In this document: positions 41,263-50,469 of the stretch, piece after piece | How positions within the stretch are numbered: position 1 is the stretch's first letter | How the letters are laid out: every line of letters begins with the position of its first letter | NCBI GenBank assembly: GCA_021324015.1 | Contig: JAJPJX010000121.1 | Coordinates: 30,872 to 94,871, forward strand | DNA from: Solibacteraceae bacterium | GTDB taxonomy: Bacteria; Acidobacteriota; Terriglobia; Bryobacterales; Bryobacteraceae | DNA length: 64,000 nt | Direction: 5' to 3' | Program-made: the position numbers and the translations under genes | The notes under the pieces: generated by a model | The model's database searches: none | Told to the model about the DNA's origin: nothing | What the model saw: the letters and a program-made list of their open reading frames with translations, nothing else

Positions 41263-43091
41263 CTCCGCACGATTTCCTGAGCCTCCTGTGGCAATACAAG
41301 CCGGAGGATCAGTACATCCTGCTGTGGACGTGGCCGGACAAGCGCTCGTGCTGGTTCCTGGACCCGGCGAAGGCCGCCGAGTTCGCCGCCAGCACTGGCC
41401 AGCAGAAGGACGTATACGTCGGCGTCGGCTGCTCGAAGCAGCAGTACGGCCCCGCGCGCCGTTGCAAGTCGGACGAGATTACCGGCTTGGCGGGGATCGG
41501 GACCGACCTCGACCTGCTGTCCCAGGCGCATAAGAAGGCGCTCCCGGCGACCATTCCCGACGCGCTCAAGATCGTGCCGGCCGCCATGCCGCCGTCGATT
41601 ATCGTGTCCACCGGCAACGGCCTGCATCCGTGGTGGCTGTTCAAGGAACCGCTGAACTTCGAGAACGACGCCGAGCGCCAGGCGGCCGCGCGCCTGTTGA
41701 CCCGCTGGCACAAGATGCTCGAACTCAACGCCGCCGCCCACGGCTGGACATATGACAAGCTCGCGGACTTGGCGCGTATCCTGCGCATCCCCGGCACGCG
41801 GAACCTGAAGGACCCGAAGAATCCCAAAGACGTGACGGTCCTGTCCGTGACCGACCGCCGCTACAATTTCTCCGATTTCGAGGAGTTCCTGGGCCCGGAC
41901 GTTGAGGGCGGCGCGCCCAAAGACCAGGCCGCACTGCCGCCCGATTGGAAGCAGCAGTTCGAGGGCAAACATCTCATCGTTGATCTCCGGCAGCGTATCT
42001 CGCAGGACCGCATCGACGGCTGGATGCACGAAGACCCGCGCTTCCGGGCCACGTGGCTGAAGCAGCGATATGACATGGAGGACACGAGCCAGAGCGGGTA
42101 CGACCTGGCGCTCGCCTGCTTCGGCGTGGACGCCGGCCTCTCCGAGCAGGAGATCATCACGCTGATCGTCCACCACCGGAGCCTGTACGCGCGGACCCAT
42201 CGGACGAAGATCGACTACTTCGAGCGCACCATCGCGACGGCCATGCGCAAGACAGGCGGCGTCCCGGCACCCATGACGGCTGAGGAGGCCGAAACAGCCA
42301 TCGCCCAGGAAATCGCCAACGGGCACGCCGCCATGGGCGACACCGCCTTCAGCGACGCGCCGGCCAGCCCGCCGTCCACGACCGGCCCCGTTGCGCCACA
42401 TGCGGCCCCTGTTGCGCCGGAACAACCGCAGGCGGCCAACACCACTGTCAAGGCGTTGTCGCCTGAAGAAAAGGATAAGCTCTGCGCCGAGCTCGCCAAA
42501 CTGCTCCGGACGCCCATCGTGAAGTTCCGCAAAATCAAGGGCAAGGAGCCGACTTACCAGATCGTCCTCGCCGATGGCAGCGTGATCGACATCGCCGGCT
42601 TCGGCAAGTTCACGAACCAGCAAGTCATCTATGAGGCGATCGGCAACGCGACGAACGAGCCGATCCCGCACTTCAAGCCCGCGCTGTGGGAGGAAGTGAA
42701 GCGGCGCATGCTCAAGGCCTGTTACATCGAGGAGCCGACCGACGAGGAGGACCTCGTGCGTGGCGCGCGCATGCATATCGTGAACTACCTCCGCGAGACC
42801 GGATTCATCGCCTCCATCGAGGAAGAGCGAGTCCAGAATCAGCGTAAGCCGATCATCCTGGACGACGGCAGGATCGCCGTCTCCACGCTCGACTTCCGGG
42901 CGTACCTGATCAAGACGACCTGCGAGAACGTGTCCCCGCGCCAGGCCGCCTCCATGCTGGTGGCGGTCGGCGGCACCGAGCATCGGGTCAAGGGCCAGGG
43001 ATATGACCAGATCCGGCGCGCGCTGCCGTATCCCGAGTTCGACCCCAAGAAGATCCGGCCCGAAGAGGCGATCCATGTCGTCGTCCAGTGA
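41259..43091 (+). CDS. Primase of the AEP superfamily
   Basis: This 610-residue protein starts at ATG overlapping the HD-gene stop. Signature regions: TDLDLL (metal-binding aspartates), IIVSTGNGLHPWWLFKEPL, then LADLARILRIPGTRNLKDP, as in prim-pol-like phage primases of the archaeo-eukaryotic type. A long C-terminal region (about 430-610) carries a helical, DNA-binding-like segment. It would make primers for phage replication; with the SNF2 and UvrD-like helicases it forms the main replication genes seen here. No DNA polymerase is encoded in the window. Confidence 0.85.
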   Translation: MTPHDFLSLLWQYKPEDQYILLWTWPDKRSCWFLDPAKAAEFAASTGQQKDVYVGVGCSKQQYGPARRCKSDEITGLAGIGTDLDLLSQAHKKALPATIPDALKIVPAAMPPSIIVSTGNGLHPWWLFKEPLNFENDAERQAAARLLTRWHKMLELNAAAHGWTYDKLADLARILRIPGTRNLKDPKNPKDVTVLSVTDRRYNFSDFEEFLGPDVEGGAPKDQAALPPDWKQQFEGKHLIVDLRQRISQDRIDGWMHEDPRFRATWLKQRYDMEDTSQSGYDLALACFGVDAGLSEQEIITLIVHHRSLYARTHRTKIDYFERTIATAMRKTGGVPAPMTAEEAETAIAQEIANGHAAMGDTAFSDAPASPPSTTGPVAPHAAPVAPEQPQAANTTVKALSPEEKDKLCAELAKLLRTPIVKFRKIKGKEPTYQIVLADGSVIDIAGFGKFTNQQVIYEAIGNATNEPIPHFKPALWEEVKRRMLKACYIEEPTDEEDLVRGARMHIVNYLRETGFIASIEEERVQNQRKPIILDDGRIAVSTLDFRAYLIKTTCENVSPRQAASMLVAVGGTEHRVKGQGYDQIRRALPYPEFDPKKIRPEEAIHVVVQ

Positions 43092-43124
43092 ATTAAATCC
43101 CGGAGGGCGCGAAAGGAAGAAGAA

Positions 43125-44822
43125 GTGATCACCGCCGATCAAATCCAGGAGACTGCGGAGGGGCGGGCCGAAGAGACGCGGGAATTCCGCATCTTCGGCC
43201 CGCCTTGACGGAAGGGAACAGGAACAGGAAAAACGACGAATCTCACACGCCAGATCCAGCGCGCCGTGGATCGCTTCGGCCCCGATGCGGTGCTTGTCAC
43301 GTCCTTCTCGCGCGCCGCCGCAGCGGAGCTCGCCGGGCGCAATCTGCCCGTCGCCTCGGATCGCGTGGGCACGCTGCACTCCCACTGCTGGCACGCCCTC
43401 GGCGGGCCGGAGATCGCGGAGGCGAACGTGGAGGAGTGGAATAAGGATCACGCGCACCTCACAATTACGCCGCAGAAGCGCCCGGGGAAGCTGGACGGCG
43501 AGGAGGCGGTCGAGGACAGCGACCAGGAGAAGGCCGGCGATGCCTTCCTGGAACAGTTGGGCCGGTTCCGCGGGCTGATGCTTCCTAAGCACACTTGGCC
43601 GGCTAACCTGCTCAAGTTCGAGGCGCTGTGGACACAGTACAAGGAGGCCAACGGCCTGCTGGACTTCACGGACCTGATCGAGAAGTGCCTCCGCGACGTG
43701 GCCATGGCGCCCCACAACCCCGCCGTCATCTTCGCGGACGAGGCGCAGGACCTCAACCGGATGCAGTTGTCGCTGGTTCGCAAGTGGGGCGAGCGCGCCA
43801 GCTATTTCATCGTGGCGGGCGACGACGACCAGACCATCTATTCCTTTGCCGGCGCCACGCCGGAGGCGTTTCTGAAGCCAGAGATCCCCGAGGACCACAA
43901 GATCATCCTGAAGCAGTCGTACCGCGTGCCGCGCGCCGTGCATCGGTTCGCCGAGGCGCTGATCCGGAAGGTCACGCTACGCCAGCCGAAGGAATATCTG
44001 CCGCGCGCCGAAGACGGGGCGCTCGAACGCCTGAGCAAGGCCGATACCTGCTACCGCACTGAGTACGAGATCCTGAAGACCGCCACGCAGCATATCGAAG
44101 GCTGCCAGACGGTGATGTTCCTGGTGTCGTGCTCATACATGCTGAAGGGTCTGATCCAGGTCCTCCGCAAAGAGGGCATTCCCTTCCACAATCCCTACCG
44201 GCGCTCCAATGGCTTCTGGAACCCGTTGCGGGTCGGCAAGCGGTCATCAACCCCCAACCGCATTCTGTCTCTGCTCATCGGCCATCCCGATTACGGCGAG
44301 GGGCACCGCGCGTGGACACATGGCGACCTGGCGCTGTGGGCCGAGTTGATGCAGGCCAAAGGCATCCTGCGTCACGGCGTTAAGGCGAAGCTCAAGGCGG
44401 GTGATGTGACGACGCCGGTGACCATGGACCATCTGGCCCAGATATTCGAGGCGGAAGCGCTCGACCAGATGATGGCGGCCTGGGACGCCGGATCGGCCGC
44501 ACTCCTCAAGTGGTGGCAGGCGCGCCTAACCGAGGACGGCCGCAGGCGCGTCGAGTTTCCCGCCGACGTCGCGCGCCGTGGCGGGCCTGGGGCCTTGCTG
44601 GATACGCCGCAGGTCCTGGTTGGCACGATCCACTCCGTCAAGGGCGGCCAGGCCGATGTGGTGTACCTGTTTCCGGATCTCAGCCAGGCGGGCGATGCGC
44701 AGTACGCCCGTGGCGGCGCGCCGCGCGATTCGGTGATGCGCCAATTCTACGTGGGCGCAACGCGCGCCCGCGAAAAGCTCTACATCTGCGGCCAGGCGAG
44801 CAATATGGCGATCCCGCTGTAG
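43125..44822 (+). pseudogene. UvrD-like SF1 helicase interrupted in its P-loop by TGA
   Basis: The GTG at 43125 (after GAAAGGAAG) opens a frame beginning VITADQIQ and reaching FRIFGPP, then TGA at 43206-43208, then RKGTGTGKTTNLTRQIQ in the same frame. The Walker A motif is thus split by the stop. The remaining sequence has all SF1 motifs: ADEAQD, GDDDQTIYSF, SYRVPR, TIHSVKGGQADVV and VGATRARE. A start at GTG 43266 would yield a 518-residue protein without its P-loop. Probably a disrupted gene; readthrough is possible. Confidence 0.82.
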
Positions 44823-44855
44823 CCGCGTAAATCCTTGCAATGGTTAGGCTTGCGT

Positions 44856-46238
44856 ATGTCCCAACACGAAGGTAGCCTCCTGACGTGGTTGACAGGAGGC
44901 CCACAGTTGAAAGAGAGACACCAGCGCCCCGACGTGGTTGAGCGGAAGGATCGCGGGAAGTATTACTGGTACTTCCGCTATCGCAAGGATGAGGTCCAGC
45001 CGGATGGGTCGATCAAGACCACCCGGCCCTTCGTCAAGATCGGCCCGAGCCGCGACAAGGACCATCCGATGACGCGCCAGCAGGCGCGCGACAAGCGGGA
45101 CGAGTTCTTCGTAGGGAAGTTGGTAAGGGGGCCGAACGGACTGCTCGTGCCCGCACCACCGCAGCCGCCATCGGAAACGGCGCCGCCGCCCGCCAAGCCG
45201 CAGGAGTCGCAGCCCGGCGACGTGCAAATCATCAGGCTCGCAGAGTTGTGGCGCCGGGATTACGTCGATAATCCCAAGGTCAAACTGGCGAAGCCGACGC
45301 GCGAGAAGTACAACGACCGGCTGGACAACCATATCCTGCCGCGCTGGAAGGACGCGCGCCTGTCGGATCTGAACGACAGCAAGGCGGTTCTCGACTGGCT
45401 CCACCACGAATGCTCGTCCTGGTACATGATGCTCGACCTGCGCAACATCATGAGCGGAATGATCACCCGCGCACAGGAGTGGAACGTCATCCCGCGCTCG
45501 TATGCCAACCCGATGCAGTGGGTGAAGATCGGCAAGGAATGGACGGTGCGGGAGAAGCGCATCTATACGCCCGAGGAGACCGCCTGGATCTTCAGCCACC
45601 TGCCGGACCCGCACCTGCTGATCTGCGAAACCTGCTTGTACACCGGCACGCGCATTAGCGAGGCGGTCGGCCTGCAATTGAAGCACTTCGATCCGGAGGC
45701 CGGCACGATCAGGATCGCGCAACGGCATTGCCGCGGTGACATAGACGAGCCCAAGACGAAGAACAGCAAGCGCCTCTTGGCGCTGGGCGCGCTCACGGCA
45801 CGGTACAAGGAGTGGATCGCCAAGAAGGAGATCACCAAGCCGGATGCCTGGATTTTCGCTCAGGACGATAAGCATGGCGGGCGGCACAACGGCGACCCGA
45901 ATCAACCCATGTGGGATTCGGGCGTCCGGAAGGTTCTGAAACTGGCGGCGCGCGCCTGCAAGCCCAGGAACGCCGACAAGAACCATCCGGGCCTCGATTT
46001 CCCCGGCATGGGCCTGCACTCTTTCCGGCGCGCCAACATCACGTGGCGGCAGGGCGTCGGCAAGGCCAGCGCCATCGAAGCCAGCAAGATCGCCGGCCAC
46101 GCCACGCTCACCATGACCGGCGACTATACCTTCATCCCCGTCGAGCGCCAGGAGGAGACCACGCGGCCCATCCAGGAGCGCATGGAGAAGGCGAAGGCCA
46201 AGGTGATCGAGATGAGGAAGAAGGAGGCGGCAGCGTGA
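44856..46238 (+). CDS. Tyrosine recombinase (phage integrase)
   Basis: The 460-residue product shows the tyrosine-recombinase active site: Arg266 in YTGTRISEA, His388-x-x-Arg391 in GLHSFRRANITW, His415 in KIAGHATL and Tyr424 in GDYTFIP. The N-terminal region (1-120) carries an arm-binding-type beta segment (KYYWYFRYRKDE) and a Pro-rich linker. Start ATG 44856 (a TTG at 44835 is possible). It would integrate and, with an excisionase, excise the prophage. A candidate attachment site follows the gene. Confidence 0.92.
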   Translation: MSQHEGSLLTWLTGGPQLKERHQRPDVVERKDRGKYYWYFRYRKDEVQPDGSIKTTRPFVKIGPSRDKDHPMTRQQARDKRDEFFVGKLVRGPNGLLVPAPPQPPSETAPPPAKPQESQPGDVQIIRLAELWRRDYVDNPKVKLAKPTREKYNDRLDNHILPRWKDARLSDLNDSKAVLDWLHHECSSWYMMLDLRNIMSGMITRAQEWNVIPRSYANPMQWVKIGKEWTVREKRIYTPEETAWIFSHLPDPHLLICETCLYTGTRISEAVGLQLKHFDPEAGTIRIAQRHCRGDIDEPKTKNSKRLLALGALTARYKEWIAKKEITKPDAWIFAQDDKHGGRHNGDPNQPMWDSGVRKVLKLAARACKPRNADKNHPGLDFPGMGLHSFRRANITWRQGVGKASAIEASKIAGHATLTMTGDYTFIPVERQEETTRPIQERMEKAKAKVIEMRKKEAAA

Positions 46239-46271
46239 AATGGTTGCAGGGCGCCGGCAAGCAGACGCCTA

Positions 46272-46300
46272 GCGGGCTCGATTCCCGTTAAGCGCTACCA
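46272..46300 (+). other. Candidate attachment site with tRNA 3'-end-like sequence
   Basis: A 5-bp stem GCGGG/CCCGT with seven-base loop CTCGATT resembles a T-arm, followed by TAAGCGCT and ACCA. Spacing to CCA is one base longer than in normal tRNAs, although the 8-base acceptor strand would fit a tRNA-Sec. No 5' half is present. It lies 34 nt after the integrase stop, where the attachment site is expected. Confidence 0.35.
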
Positions 46301-46526
46301 ACAATATGCCTGTTTTCAATACCTTACATCAAAAGTGAAGCGCCGGCGCTCGAGAAGCAGAACGGGCGGCGTTATTCCTGCACAGGGCCGTGGTAATTCG
46401 CAGGGCCATGGTATTTTTTGGCGACGGGATCCGCCACCGCTGGTGCCCAGGCAGAACTCCCTGATCGCTCGCACACCAGCGATCCGTAGCTAGGGCAAAC
46501 GGACCCGGTCATAGAATGCTACAATC
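46301..46526. other. Gene-free stretch between integrase region and defence operon
   Basis: About 225 nt beyond the tRNA-like end hold no gene that I can support. The sequence becomes less GC-biased toward its right end, suggesting a junction with DNA of different origin. Confidence 0.5.
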
Positions 46527-46567
46527 TTGACAAGAATCTCGTACGATGCTAATTATATATGTATAAT
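46527..46567 (+). promoter_or_regulatory. Promoter with near-palindromic AT-rich operator
   Basis: TTGACA (46527-46532) is a perfect -35; with 17 bp spacing the -10 is TAATTA. A near-perfect 16-bp inverted repeat, ATTATATATGTATAAT (46552-46567), overlaps the -10 and the ATG. The transcript would have little or no leader, so the first gene may be leaderless and autoregulated. Confidence 0.55.
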
Positions 46568-47051
46568 GGTAGATGAAAAAACAGTAGAAGCTTGGCTGGA
46601 GGAGGTCACGAAGCACATTCGCGAAAACACGGCTGAGATTGCTCGCCTGCGTGGGGAGATCGGGGTCGACACCCGTCGCCAGACAGCCCTGAAAGCGCTA
46701 TTGGCTGCCGCCACCAATGGGTCCCGCTCCTCGGAAGCCTCGCCTGCATCTTCAACATCGGCGGATTCGACGGCGCGGGCATCGGTCCATCCAATCGAAC
46801 AGGGGGCAATCTGTATCCTCCAGGAGCGCGGGGAACCGGTCCACATCTCGGAGCTACGAGCCGAACTGTCGCGACGGGGAATTCCTATTCCGGGAAAGGG
46901 CAATGACGCAAACGTCATCGTGTATTTGGCTCGCTCGGCGGAAGTCTGTCGCATCGGACGCGGCCTTTATGCATTACGCGCCTGGGGTGTACCTGAGGTG
47001 CCCTCACGTCGCCGACGAGCAACGCGGAAGGGTCAGAAGCGGAAGAAATAA
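46566..47051 (+). CDS. HARE-like HTH protein, first gene of GHKL operon
   Basis: I start at ATG 46566 since the upstream TTG is the promoter -35. The 161-residue product has a helical N-terminus (about 1-45), a Ser/Ala-rich linker and a winged-helix domain (about 75-140) with ILQERGEPVHISELRAELSRRGI...NVIVYLARS..VCRIGRGLYAL. This pattern resembles HARE-HTH domains known in restriction-type proteins. A Lys/Arg-rich tail ends it. It could recognise DNA for the ATPase encoded two genes on. Confidence 0.65.
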   Translation: MVDEKTVEAWLEEVTKHIRENTAEIARLRGEIGVDTRRQTALKALLAAATNGSRSSEASPASSTSADSTARASVHPIEQGAICILQERGEPVHISELRAELSRRGIPIPGKGNDANVIVYLARSAEVCRIGRGLYALRAWGVPEVPSRRRRATRKGQKRKK

Positions 47052-47072
47052 ACGGACGGGGGCTGTGGACAA

Positions 47073-47789
47073 ATGGCAAGACCGCTGACCTTGAAAAACG
47101 AGAGAGAGCTGCTGAACGTTCGCGCCCTTCCGATCGAACGCTATGAGAATGAGCAGCTTGCTGCGCTCACGGTCTACTCGCTTCACTGGCTGCGGGAGTG
47201 GGGCCTTCGACCGACCGTAGAAGCCATAACCGTTCTGAATCACCGGCTATTTCCATCCCGCTTCGGAATGGACTTTTTCCCCGACTTCCCGGATGCGAAC
47301 CGCACGCTTCGATCACTGCTACAGTGCCGCCCAAAGTACCGAGGTTGGGTATCGGGCACCAACAAGGGCGGATTTGCCCTGACGCCGCAGGGCCACGCCC
47401 TGGTCTTGGAGTTGCTTCGACGCATCGGATCACCTCAGGTCGGTAATATCGGCCTGGGTGAGGCAACAGAGGCTCCGCGCAAACAAAGGGGAGTCCGCAA
47501 AACAATCGCAAGAGATGTCGACTTCAAGGCCGAAATCGCAGAATTGCGTGCGAGCAGACTTTTTGCCCGCTGGAGTGAAGGGCCTCTGCAGGACCGCGAC
47601 CTCATTCACGTGTATTCCGCATTCGGCGTTTTTGACCATACCCCTCCGGCAGCGAAGCGCCAAAAACTCCGCGATCTCCGCGACTCAGCACAGAAGGCCG
47701 GCGATCAGGACGCAGAGCGGTTGCTTGCGAGTGTCGAAGAAACCTTTCCTGGACTGTTCACTGAAACAACCGCGAGAAGACAACGATAG
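47073..47789 (+). CDS. Unknown protein of the GHKL operon
   Basis: The 238-residue protein starts 21 nt after the preceding gene. The first 110 residues look winged-helix-like (LAALTVYSLHWLREWGLRPTVEAITVLNHRLF...FALTPQGHALVLELLRRIG). The C-terminus is helical and charged. No catalytic motif is visible. It sits between an HTH protein and the GHKL ATPase with short spacers, so the three probably act together. Confidence 0.6.
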   Translation: MARPLTLKNERELLNVRALPIERYENEQLAALTVYSLHWLREWGLRPTVEAITVLNHRLFPSRFGMDFFPDFPDANRTLRSLLQCRPKYRGWVSGTNKGGFALTPQGHALVLELLRRIGSPQVGNIGLGEATEAPRKQRGVRKTIARDVDFKAEIAELRASRLFARWSEGPLQDRDLIHVYSAFGVFDHTPPAAKRQKLRDLRDSAQKAGDQDAERLLASVEETFPGLFTETTARRQR

Positions 47790-47804
47790 GAAGGACTGAA
47801 GCCA

Positions 47805-50201
47805 ATGGCCAAGAAGATTATTCCGTGGGCTGGTCGCGAGAAGAAGCGACAAACAAACAAAGCGGTTGGCGGTAGCTTCTTGAAGACCGTCACCGAATTG
47901 GTGACCAACTCGGACAGCGCGGTAAAGAAGCATTTGGGGCTGCCCCATGCCGCAGGGCTTGTGGACGCAATGCTCGGCCTCAAGTCTGGTGACCGCGTCG
48001 ACACTGCGACCCTCAAGAAATCTCTCGATAGACGGCGCGACGGTAAGATTATTGTGGAGATATATTCGAAGCAGTGCGGCCGACTCTTCCCTAGTCGGAC
48101 CTGCCAGGTGATAGATTACGGCCCTGGCATGACTGAGAAAGAACTTGAGTTTAATTTTGGCGCCTACGCGGAGGCCAAGGCCAAGGGCCAGCAAACGCGG
48201 AGTCTCTTCGGCCGCGGGGCCCTCGATGTGTTTTTGTATCACTCAAACCAGCGGCGGGGAGACGGTTCTGAACCAACGGCACAAGTGTTCAGCGTTAAGG
48301 ACGGCACATTATCGCGGTGCCGGATTTACTGGGGACCCACCGAGCGCGGAGAAGAGGACTGCCACATCGACACCGAAACTCTCGGACCAGTGACCGCTGC
48401 CTTGCTGAAGAAATTCGGCCTCCCAGATGGTCTCACGCGATCGGGTACCGTCGTGCGCTTCCTCCTTGCGGAAGGCACACATATACCCCAAGAGAGCAAC
48501 TTCCTCCCTTCGATGAGCAATTTTTACATGCTGCGGCTTATTTCCGCAGACCCATTCATGCACGTACTTATCCGCCGTTTCCGTTCCGAGGGGTGGGTTG
48601 AGGACGAGCTTACCTACGACTTTCCTTTGGGCACCGTTCTAGCTCGACTCGACGACGTCTTTCAGCACGAGCGCCTCGGTAACATTCCGATGGCCATTCT
48701 CGTAGCTAGATCAGATGAGCCGATGACGTCGGACTCGTACAGCTACGAGCGCCGCGAAAGCGGGCTGCTCTTTGTCGACGACAACGATGCGGTCCTAGAT
48801 CTTACCCTCTTGCCAGACTACGATAAGGAACCGCTGCTGAGGCGCATTTACGGAATCGTGAAGCTGACAGGTGCCCGAACGGCACTTGAGAAGCTCCTGG
48901 AGGAGCGCCATCCGGAGGCTGTTCTCAGCGAAACACGTGATGGCTTCGATATGAAGAACGAGATCGCGCGCGCACTCTTCGCGCTCGTCGAGAAGCACGT
49001 CAAACCGATCTATACAGAAGAGATAAAGCGCGAGCGGAAGGGGGGCGGGCATCGCTCAGCAGAACTCGATCACCGACTCAAGGACGCGCTCAAGGAATTG
49101 AACAAGTTTCACAGGGAAGAGACTGATGAGCCAGGAATTGGCCCACCACCGAAGCCAGAGCCGGAGAGACTGCTCGACTTTGCTCTTGAGAGAGTCCGGC
49201 TGGTCGCAGGTCAGGATCGCCGCGTAATTTTATATGCAGAGCGGGATGCCGTACACCGAGAACTCAATGTCATCGAAATCACCTCAAGCAATCCGCGCGT
49301 GCATGTTGTCCCAGAAACCGAGGAAGTTATCCCCCGAAAAGGATCTAGGTTCCAGACGATTCCCGTAACCCTAAGTTGTGCGGTCCACGGTGAAACGGCG
49401 ATTATCACCGCCAGGGCGATGAGCACTGCTGAGGAGGTCTTGGAAGCCGTGTTGGAAGTTACCGACGTGATTGAGCCTCAGCAGACCCTTCCCCCCGACG
49501 ATCTTGAGTTCCGTCCAGCTCGTTACAATGGCAAGCCCAACGTGGAGAATCAGCTTGTGTTGCTTGTGAACCTGAGCGCTTTTACGGGCTTGCCAAACAT
49601 CAAGTTTCAGATAATCAACAGAGAGGGAGCTGTCAGTATCGGGACCGTGAAAACTGAAAAGCTGGAAATCAAAGTTGAAAGAACTTGGCTGATGCCTGGC
49701 GGAAACGTAGCCAAGGTAGTGGTTCCATACTGGGGAACGGCATGGGGGGCCAGAGCCGAGATTGAAGCCAAGGCGAAGAGGGCAGACGGCCAGCATGCAA
49801 TCGCGAGATGCAAGGTTCGTTTCCGAGAAGAGCGAGGTCCGGACTATTACGAGAACATATGGTACGATTCTCTGGATCGGAAGGTGCTCGGCGAAGTCGC
49901 CGGCAGAAACATACACGTGAACTCTAATCCGCAGCTCCATCGCCAGCTCTTTGGCGACTCGCAAGAAACATTCGACCAGGCTCTCGAAAAGAACGAGATA
50001 GCCCAGAGGCGAGTAGCCACTATCATCAGCGATGCCGTTGTTTACGCTGTAGCGTCGACCAAGTACCAAGCCGGTGGTGAGAAGGGGCTTGACTTAGGTC
50101 CAGACCCGATAACTGGATTGCGTACATTCGTTGAGGAGAAGCGCTACGAGCTTGAGCCAAAGATGGTGCGAGCATTTGTAAGGGAAGGCGCAGGCTCATG
50201 A
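47805..50201 (+). CDS. GHKL (MORC-like) ATPase
   Basis: The 798-residue protein carries the Bergerat-fold motifs: N-box FLKTVTELVTNSDSA (E31, N35), D104-x-GPGM (VIDYGPGMTE) and GRG (136-138, SLFGRGALDVFL). The rest has a transducer-like alpha/beta region and a long beta-rich C-terminal half of unknown type, with coiled coil near 370-440. Prokaryotic MORC-like proteins have been linked to restriction-type systems in published comparative work. Its size, short operon and neighbours suggest anti-phage or DNA-handling function. The ATPase call is firm; the biological role is inferred. Confidence 0.83.
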   Translation: MAKKIIPWAGREKKRQTNKAVGGSFLKTVTELVTNSDSAVKKHLGLPHAAGLVDAMLGLKSGDRVDTATLKKSLDRRRDGKIIVEIYSKQCGRLFPSRTCQVIDYGPGMTEKELEFNFGAYAEAKAKGQQTRSLFGRGALDVFLYHSNQRRGDGSEPTAQVFSVKDGTLSRCRIYWGPTERGEEDCHIDTETLGPVTAALLKKFGLPDGLTRSGTVVRFLLAEGTHIPQESNFLPSMSNFYMLRLISADPFMHVLIRRFRSEGWVEDELTYDFPLGTVLARLDDVFQHERLGNIPMAILVARSDEPMTSDSYSYERRESGLLFVDDNDAVLDLTLLPDYDKEPLLRRIYGIVKLTGARTALEKLLEERHPEAVLSETRDGFDMKNEIARALFALVEKHVKPIYTEEIKRERKGGGHRSAELDHRLKDALKELNKFHREETDEPGIGPPPKPEPERLLDFALERVRLVAGQDRRVILYAERDAVHRELNVIEITSSNPRVHVVPETEEVIPRKGSRFQTIPVTLSCAVHGETAIITARAMSTAEEVLEAVLEVTDVIEPQQTLPPDDLEFRPARYNGKPNVENQLVLLVNLSAFTGLPNIKFQIINREGAVSIGTVKTEKLEIKVERTWLMPGGNVAKVVVPYWGTAWGARAEIEAKAKRADGQHAIARCKVRFREERGPDYYENIWYDSLDRKVLGEVAGRNIHVNSNPQLHRQLFGDSQETFDQALEKNEIAQRRVATIISDAVVYAVASTKYQAGGEKGLDLGPDPITGLRTFVEEKRYELEPKMVRAFVREGAGS

Positions 50202-50469
50202 AGGCGCAAAGGACTAGACCGTCGCAGGATGCTCTGCAAGGGCCGAGCGGCCTTTACCGGAGATCTCCCCGGACCTGTACCGGCGCGAAGGGCTGGACTC
50301 GGCTTTCGAAGAGCCAATACCGAGCGACACCGCTCTCGGCCGGACCGGGCAGGCCCCCGCTCCGAGCGCCGATCAATCTTCGCCTTTCCCTGTGGCGGTG
50401 ATGTGCCTCGGGAGATCCCCCTCCTAATCAGATCGATTCCTTCTGCCGATCTTTCTTCGGGAGGCTACA

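Noticed and set aside
41241..43943. 900-codon reverse-strand open frame over the primase and helicase
   Set aside because: It spans well-supported + strand genes and its translation is a typical antisense shadow without domains.
43266..44822. Independent helicase gene starting at GTG 43266
   Set aside because: It would lack the P-loop needed for ATPase activity, while the missing motif is encoded directly upstream in the same frame.
50198..50401. 67-codon frame after the GHKL gene
   Set aside because: Overlaps the stop of the ATPase, has no motif, and Arg/Pro/Ser composition suggests chance.
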